A stretch of 34,181 bases of DNA from CAYJAB01 sp964368305. Its GTDB lineage: Bacteria; Bacillota_I; Bacilli_A; Erysipelotrichales; Erysipelotrichaceae. Position 1 is the first letter of the stretch. Every line of letters begins with the position of its first letter. Below the pieces are notes generated by a model that did no database searches, was not told where the DNA came from, and saw nothing but the letters and a program-made list of their open reading frames with translations. The position numbers were made by a program, and so were the translations under genes. Shown in pieces: positions 30,878-34,181 of the stretch. The stretch lies in the NCBI GenBank assembly GCA_964368305.1, contig CAYJAB010000012.1:1-34181 (forward strand). The letters run 5' to 3'.

Positions 30878-32119
30878 TTAGAAATATCCTCTTTCTTTTA
30901 AAAACGCTTCGCCATCTCCATACTTTTCATAAATATAATCAATGTCTTTATCTCCACGTCCTGAAAGACTTACAAGAATTGTTCCGTTTTCATTCTCCTT
31001 AGCATGCTTTATCGCATAAGCCAATGCGTGTGCACTTTCGATTGCACAAATAATGCCTTCATATCTACAAAGTAAAAAGAATGCCTCCATCGCTTCATCA
31101 TCACTTATATATTTATAATCTACACGTCCACATTCATGTAGATATGCATGTTCTGGACCTACTGAAGGATAATCTAGTCCGCTTGCAATTGAATAAACAG
31201 GATCTGGTTCACCTTGCTTTTCATTTTGTAACATATAACTTTCAAATCCATGTAAAATTCCTTTTGTACCATAGGTTATAGAAGCAGCATGTTCACCTAT
31301 TTTATGACCTCTGCCAAGTGGTTCAACTCCGATAATATCCACTGGTTCGCTTAAAAACGCACTAAATAGTCCCATTGCATTTGACCCACCACCAACACAC
31401 GCACATATTGCATCTGGTAAAAAGCCTGTCATCTCTTTAAATTGATCTTTTGCTTCATAGCCAATGACTGCTTGAAAATCTCTTACAATCATTGGAAATG
31501 GATGTGGGCCAACTACAGAACCGATACAATAAATTGCGGTTTGATATTCACTTAAATACCCTTCAAACGCAGCATCAACTGCTTCTTTTAATGTCTGAAG
31601 TCCATGCTTTACAGCAATTACATTTGCACCTAACATTTTCATTCGAACAACATTTGGATATTGTTTTTCGATATCCACTTGTCCCATATATACATCACAC
31701 TTTAAACCATAGTATGCGGCTGCAGTCGCAATAGCTACTCCATGTTGTCCCGCACCTGTTTCAGCAATTATTTTTTCTTTGCCCATAAATTTCGCGAGCA
31801 ATCCTTCTCCCATACAATGATTTATCTTATGTGCTCCTGTATGATTTAAATCTTCTCTTTTTAAATAAATTTGACATCCTCCTATTAAATGAGAAAGTCT
31901 TTTACAATGATAAACAGGTGTAGGTCTTCCTTGAAATTCTTTTCTAATGCGTCTTAACTCACTTATAAAATCAGAATTATTCGCGATACTTTGATAAGAC
32001 TTTGTAATTTCTTCAAATGCTGGAATAAGTTTCTCTGGTAAATAACTACCTCCAAATTGTCCAAATCTTCCGTCTTTTGTCGGAAGTTTATAATTCTCAA
32101 AATCTTTGTATGTTTTCAT
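30878..32119 (-). CDS. trpB: Tryptophan synthase beta chain (orphan, no trpA nearby)
   Basis: The 413-residue PLP enzyme joins indole and serine into tryptophan. The start region GRFGQFGGSYLPEKLIPA is typical of TrpB. HTGAHKINH holds the PLP Lys, AETGAGQHGVAIA the catalytic Glu and ammonia/indole region, and VGGGSNAMG the phosphate loop. SGLDYPSVGPEHAYL and the LSGRGDKD end complete the family pattern. It is the first gene after a tryptophan-type T-box. No trpA, trpC or other trp gene is in the window, so it may use indole taken from outside. DUF4438 follows. The ribosome site is AAAAGGGGG before ATG 32119. Confidence 0.95.
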   Translation of the reverse strand: MKTYKDFENYKLPTKDGRFGQFGGSYLPEKLIPAFEEITKSYQSIANNSDFISELRRIRKEFQGRPTPVYHCKRLSHLIGGCQIYLKREDLNHTGAHKINHCMGEGLLAKFMGKEKIIAETGAGQHGVAIATAAAYYGLKCDVYMGQVDIEKQYPNVVRMKMLGANVIAVKHGLQTLKEAVDAAFEGYLSEYQTAIYCIGSVVGPHPFPMIVRDFQAVIGYEAKDQFKEMTGFLPDAICACVGGGSNAMGLFSAFLSEPVDIIGVEPLGRGHKIGEHAASITYGTKGILHGFESYMLQNEKQGEPDPVYSIASGLDYPSVGPEHAYLHECGRVDYKYISDDEAMEAFFLLCRYEGIICAIESAHALAYAIKHAKENENGTILVSLSGRGDKDIDYIYEKYGDGEAFLKERGYF

Positions 32120-32143
32120 TTACATATCCCCCTTTTTATAAAT

Positions 32144-32385
32144 AAAAAAACAGTCTAATCCTAATTAGGACAAAGACTGTTTGCTCTGCGGTACCACCTA
32201 AATTGGTAAGAAATCTTACCCACTCTTTATTATGTTAACGGTTAACATCCGTCAGACTTTACTTGCCGAAGCGTTCTTTCTGCCCTCACAAATCCATTCA
32301 CACGTATCCATATAAAACATTTCACCTTGTTTGTTTCTCTCTGAAATATGTCAAACTATGCTACTAATTTTGTTCATCGGTTTCA
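32144..32385 (-). promoter_or_regulatory. T-box riboswitch, tryptophan specifier (UGG)
   Basis: The minus-strand leader carries the T-box core GGTGGTACCGC (32198-32188), which pairs with the tRNA acceptor end in the antiterminator. A terminator follows: AACAGTC (32182-32176) pairs through GTCCTAATTAGGAT to GACTGTT (32155-32149), then a T-run to 32144. Stem I landmarks are present in order: AGTA, AGAGAG, then a specifier loop GAATGGA with TGG at 32296-32294. TGG specifies tRNA-Trp, agreeing with trpB downstream. Uncharged tRNA-Trp should switch transcription on. Confidence 0.9.
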
Positions 32386-32388
32386 TTC

Positions 32389-32417
32389 ACTATAATGCGA
32401 TTTTTATAAACTGTCAA
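32389..32417 (-). promoter_or_regulatory. Promoter of the T-box-trpB transcript
   Basis: Minus strand: -35 TTGACA (32417-32412), a 17-base spacer and -10 TATAGT (32394-32389). Confidence 0.85.
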
Positions 32418-32439
32418 GTGCATAACAAATGACATTATT

Positions 32440-32468
32440 TTGAGCATACCTCATAATGATGTTATAAT
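32440..32468 (+). promoter_or_regulatory. Promoter of cysK-cysE
   Basis: -35 TTGAGC (32440-32445), a 17-base spacer and -10 TATAAT (32463-32468). It diverges from the trpB promoter with 22 bases between the two -35 boxes. No T-box or S-box leader is seen; RNA would start only about 15 bases before ATG 32490. Confidence 0.75.
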
Positions 32469-32489
32469 AATGAAAATAGGAGATACATT

Positions 32490-33398
32490 ATGATATATCA
32501 ATCTATATACGAAACGATTGGAAATACCCCAATTATTAAGCTAAAAAATCAGTTTGAAGATCAAGCAGACGTTTATATTAAAGTGGAATCATTTAATCCT
32601 GGAAGTTCGATAAAAGATCGTGCTGCAAAATCAATGATTTTAGAGTTGATGAAAAAAGACATGATTACAAAAGACACAACGATTGTTGAAGCAACCTCTG
32701 GAAATACTGGAATTGCGATTGCAATGATTTGTTCAGCTTTAAACTTAAAGTTTATTGCTACTATGCCATCTTCAATGTCGATTGAACGTCAACAAATTTT
32801 AAAGGCATATGGAGCAACCGTTGTTTTGACAGATGCTAAACTTGGAATGCAAGGTTCAATTGATGAAATGAATCAACTACTAGAAAAACCAAACCACATT
32901 TCACTTGGACAGTTTGATTCTCCGTTTAATCCTTTAGCACATGAGTTAACTACCGCAAAGGAAATTATCGATGACTTTCAAACTTTAGATGCATTTGTTT
33001 CTGGTATAGGAACAGGCGGTACAATTTCTGGATGTGCAAAAGCATTAAAAAATCATTATAAAAACATTCAAATTATTGGTGTAGAGCCTTTTGATTCTCC
33101 GTTTATTACCCAAGGAAAAAAAGGGCCTCATAAAATACAAGGCATTGGTGCAGGATTTATTCCAAAAAACTTGAATTTAGAGTTAATAGATGAAGTATTA
33201 ACTGTTACCAATGAGGAAGCTTTTGAATGTGCAAGAAAAATCGCAAAAGAAAATGGTATCTTAGTTGGGATATCCTCAGGTGCAGCTTATAAAGCAGCAA
33301 CTGTCATTGCAAAAAAACTAAAAAAAGGAAAATCTGTTTTATTTATAGCTGCTGATAGTGGTGAAAGATATTTATCTACAGATTTATTTAAGGAATAA
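32490..33398 (+). CDS. cysK: Cysteine synthase (O-acetylserine sulfhydrylase)
   Basis: The 302-residue PLP enzyme makes cysteine from O-acetylserine and sulfide. ETIGNTPIIKL opens the family, and PGSSIKDRAAKSMI holds the PLP Lys. EATSGNTGIAIAM is the Asn/Thr substrate loop and SGIGTGGTISG the phosphate loop; GISSGAAYKA completes it. Length and motifs fit CysK/CysM. cysE follows after 3 bases, giving the complete serine-to-cysteine route. AGGAG is 7 bases before the ATG. Confidence 0.96.
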   Translation: MIYQSIYETIGNTPIIKLKNQFEDQADVYIKVESFNPGSSIKDRAAKSMILELMKKDMITKDTTIVEATSGNTGIAIAMICSALNLKFIATMPSSMSIERQQILKAYGATVVLTDAKLGMQGSIDEMNQLLEKPNHISLGQFDSPFNPLAHELTTAKEIIDDFQTLDAFVSGIGTGGTISGCAKALKNHYKNIQIIGVEPFDSPFITQGKKGPHKIQGIGAGFIPKNLNLELIDEVLTVTNEEAFECARKIAKENGILVGISSGAAYKAATVIAKKLKKGKSVLFIAADSGERYLSTDLFKE

Positions 33399-33401
33399 AC
33401 T

Positions 33402-33956
33402 ATGAAAGCTTTAAAAGAACTTATCCAAGCTTACAAACAAAAAGACCCTGCTGCTACAAATGGATTTACCGTTGTATTGACATACCCTGGAGTCCATGCG
33501 ATTTTCTTCCACCGCATTGCGCACTTTCTATTTAAAAGAAACTTACATTTCCTTTCCAGATTTGTTTCGCAATTCTCACGATTTTTAACAGGAATTGAAA
33601 TTCATCCAGGGGCAACCATTGGAAAAAGATTATTTATTGATCATGGCAATGGTTTAGTAATTGGTGAAACAGCTGTAATAGGAAACGATGTAACACTATT
33701 TCATCAAGTAACACTTGGTGGAACAGGTAAAATCACAGGTAAAAGACATCCTACAATTAAAGACAATGTAATCGTCTCTACAGGCGCTAAAGTACTAGGA
33801 CCTATCATTATCGGTGAGAACTCTAAAATCGGCGCAAATGCCGTAATATTAGGTGATGTGCCAGACAATGCTACTGCTGTAGGGCTACCTGCACGGATTG
33901 TTAAGTTAAACGGAGAAAGAGTCGATATTAAAATAAAAACCAAACAAGTTAATTAA
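33402..33956 (+). CDS. cysE: Serine O-acetyltransferase
   Basis: The 184-residue enzyme acetylates serine with acetyl-CoA. A helical N-terminal part (YPGVHAIFFHRIAHFL) is followed by the left-handed beta-helix of hexapeptide repeats: IEIHPGATIGKRLFIDHGNG, then VIGETAVIGNDVTLFHQVTL and GGTGK. Both active-site His residues are visible (DHG and FHQVTLGG). It is shorter than the E. coli enzyme at the N terminus, as usual in Firmicutes. It is coupled to cysK. Confidence 0.96.
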   Translation: MKALKELIQAYKQKDPAATNGFTVVLTYPGVHAIFFHRIAHFLFKRNLHFLSRFVSQFSRFLTGIEIHPGATIGKRLFIDHGNGLVIGETAVIGNDVTLFHQVTLGGTGKITGKRHPTIKDNVIVSTGAKVLGPIIIGENSKIGANAVILGDVPDNATAVGLPARIVKLNGERVDIKIKTKQVN

Positions 33957-33978
33957 AGTTCAGAAATGAACTTTTTTT
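33955..33978 (+). terminator. Terminator after cysE
   Basis: AAAGTTCA pairs with TGAACTTT around a 4-base loop, then a T-run. It begins within the cysE stop region. Confidence 0.9.
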
Positions 33979-33993
33979 ATGTTATAAAACCAT

Positions 33994-34016
33994 AAAAAAA
34001 AGTCCTATAAGGACTT
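33994..34016 (-). terminator. Terminator of the tRNA cluster
   Basis: On the minus strand AAGTCC pairs with GGACTT around TTATA, followed by eight T. It ends the tRNA-Ile/tRNA-Ala transcript. Confidence 0.85.
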
Positions 34017-34027
34017 AATTTTAATAT

Positions 34028-34103
34028 TGGTGGAGCTTAGCGGGATCGAACCGCTGACCCCCTGCGTGCAAGGCAGGTGCTCTCCCAGCTGAGCTAAAAC
34101 CCC
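34028..34103 (-). tRNA. tRNA-Ala (anticodon UGC)
   Basis: The 76-base cloverleaf with encoded CCA has acceptor GGGGTTT paired with AAGCTCC (with G-T pairs). The anticodon loop CTTGCAC gives TGC. It is the last gene of a minus-strand cluster. Confidence 0.97.
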
Positions 34104-34124
34104 ACGTCTATATTCTTTATTCAA

Positions 34125-34181
34125 TGGTGGGCCTGAATGGACTTGAACCAACGACCTCCCCCTTATCAGGGGTGCGCTCTA
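34125..34181 (-). tRNA. tRNA-Ile (anticodon GAU), 5' end outside window
   Basis: The visible 57 bases include the anticodon stem-loop CCCCT-GAT-AAGGGG, the variable region, the T-arm and encoded CCA. Its order before tRNA-Ala is typical of rRNA-linked tRNA clusters, but no rRNA is visible here. Confidence 0.93.

Noticed and set aside
34028..34181. tRNA-Ala/tRNA-Ile as a 16S-23S spacer
   Set aside because: A terminator and cysE follow tRNA-Ala, and no 23S sequence is present, so it is the end of a tRNA cluster.

Overview
The window is an AT-rich, standard-code bacterial chromosome segment from a low-GC Firmicute. The support is a PyrR-type attenuator, a tryptophan T-box leader, strong AGGAGG-type ribosome binding sites, sigma-A promoters and many short-loop terminators followed by T-runs. 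The genus cannot be fixed from the sequence alone; the gene set (late pyrimidine genes, anaerobic radical SAM maturase, three-part G3P-type dehydrogenase) suggests an anaerobic or fermentative organism, perhaps of the Erysipelotrichia/Bacilli fringe.

Layout. 1-2008 is an accessory region on the minus strand: the start of a LytTR DNA-binding protein, a small Cro/CI-type regulator, a decayed tyrosine integrase joined to the first 39 codons of a response regulator, and an unlisted 34-residue peptide gene resembling AgrD, the cyclic-peptide pheromone precursor. Its promoter carries two 12-bp direct repeats exactly 21 bp apart. 2042-6671 holds tRNA-Leu and a pyrimidine operon (symporter, pyrK, pyrD, pyrF, pyrE) behind one promoter and a PyrR attenuator. 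6726-8963 is an operon of three tandem SIS-domain paralogues. 9073-13633 is an RND exporter with a large coiled-coil insertion plus its TetR repressor, with a palindromic operator at the promoter. 13796-15642 is an ECF-like sigma factor with an RsgI-like membrane anti-sigma factor that has Asp-rich tails.

15700-18340 (minus) pairs a cardiolipin-synthase-like enzyme with an anaerobic sulfatase-maturase-like radical SAM protein. 18912-21978 (minus) is a tightly overlapping GlpA-like / FAD oxidoreductase / DUF1667 set. 22183-26028 has tRNA-Asn, two identical tRNA-Glu genes 3.4 kb apart, a D-Ala-D-Ala dipeptidase, an unrecognised membrane protein, an alpha/beta hydrolase and a 59-residue membrane protein. 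26411-29808 carries a membrane protein of unknown role, an RlmI-type rRNA methyltransferase and a MATE exporter. 29956-32417 is an orphan trpB plus a DUF4438 gene behind a tryptophan T-box. Divergent from it, cysK-cysE makes cysteine from serine. The window ends in a minus-strand tRNA cluster (Ala, Ile).

The most interesting items are the AgrD-like peptide with its 21-bp-spaced promoter repeats beside a destroyed response regulator, DUF4438 placed under tryptophan control with an orphan trpB, and a dicarboxylate-type symporter placed under PyrR control ahead of only the last pyrimidine enzymes. All identifications are by reading motifs; no database search was run.
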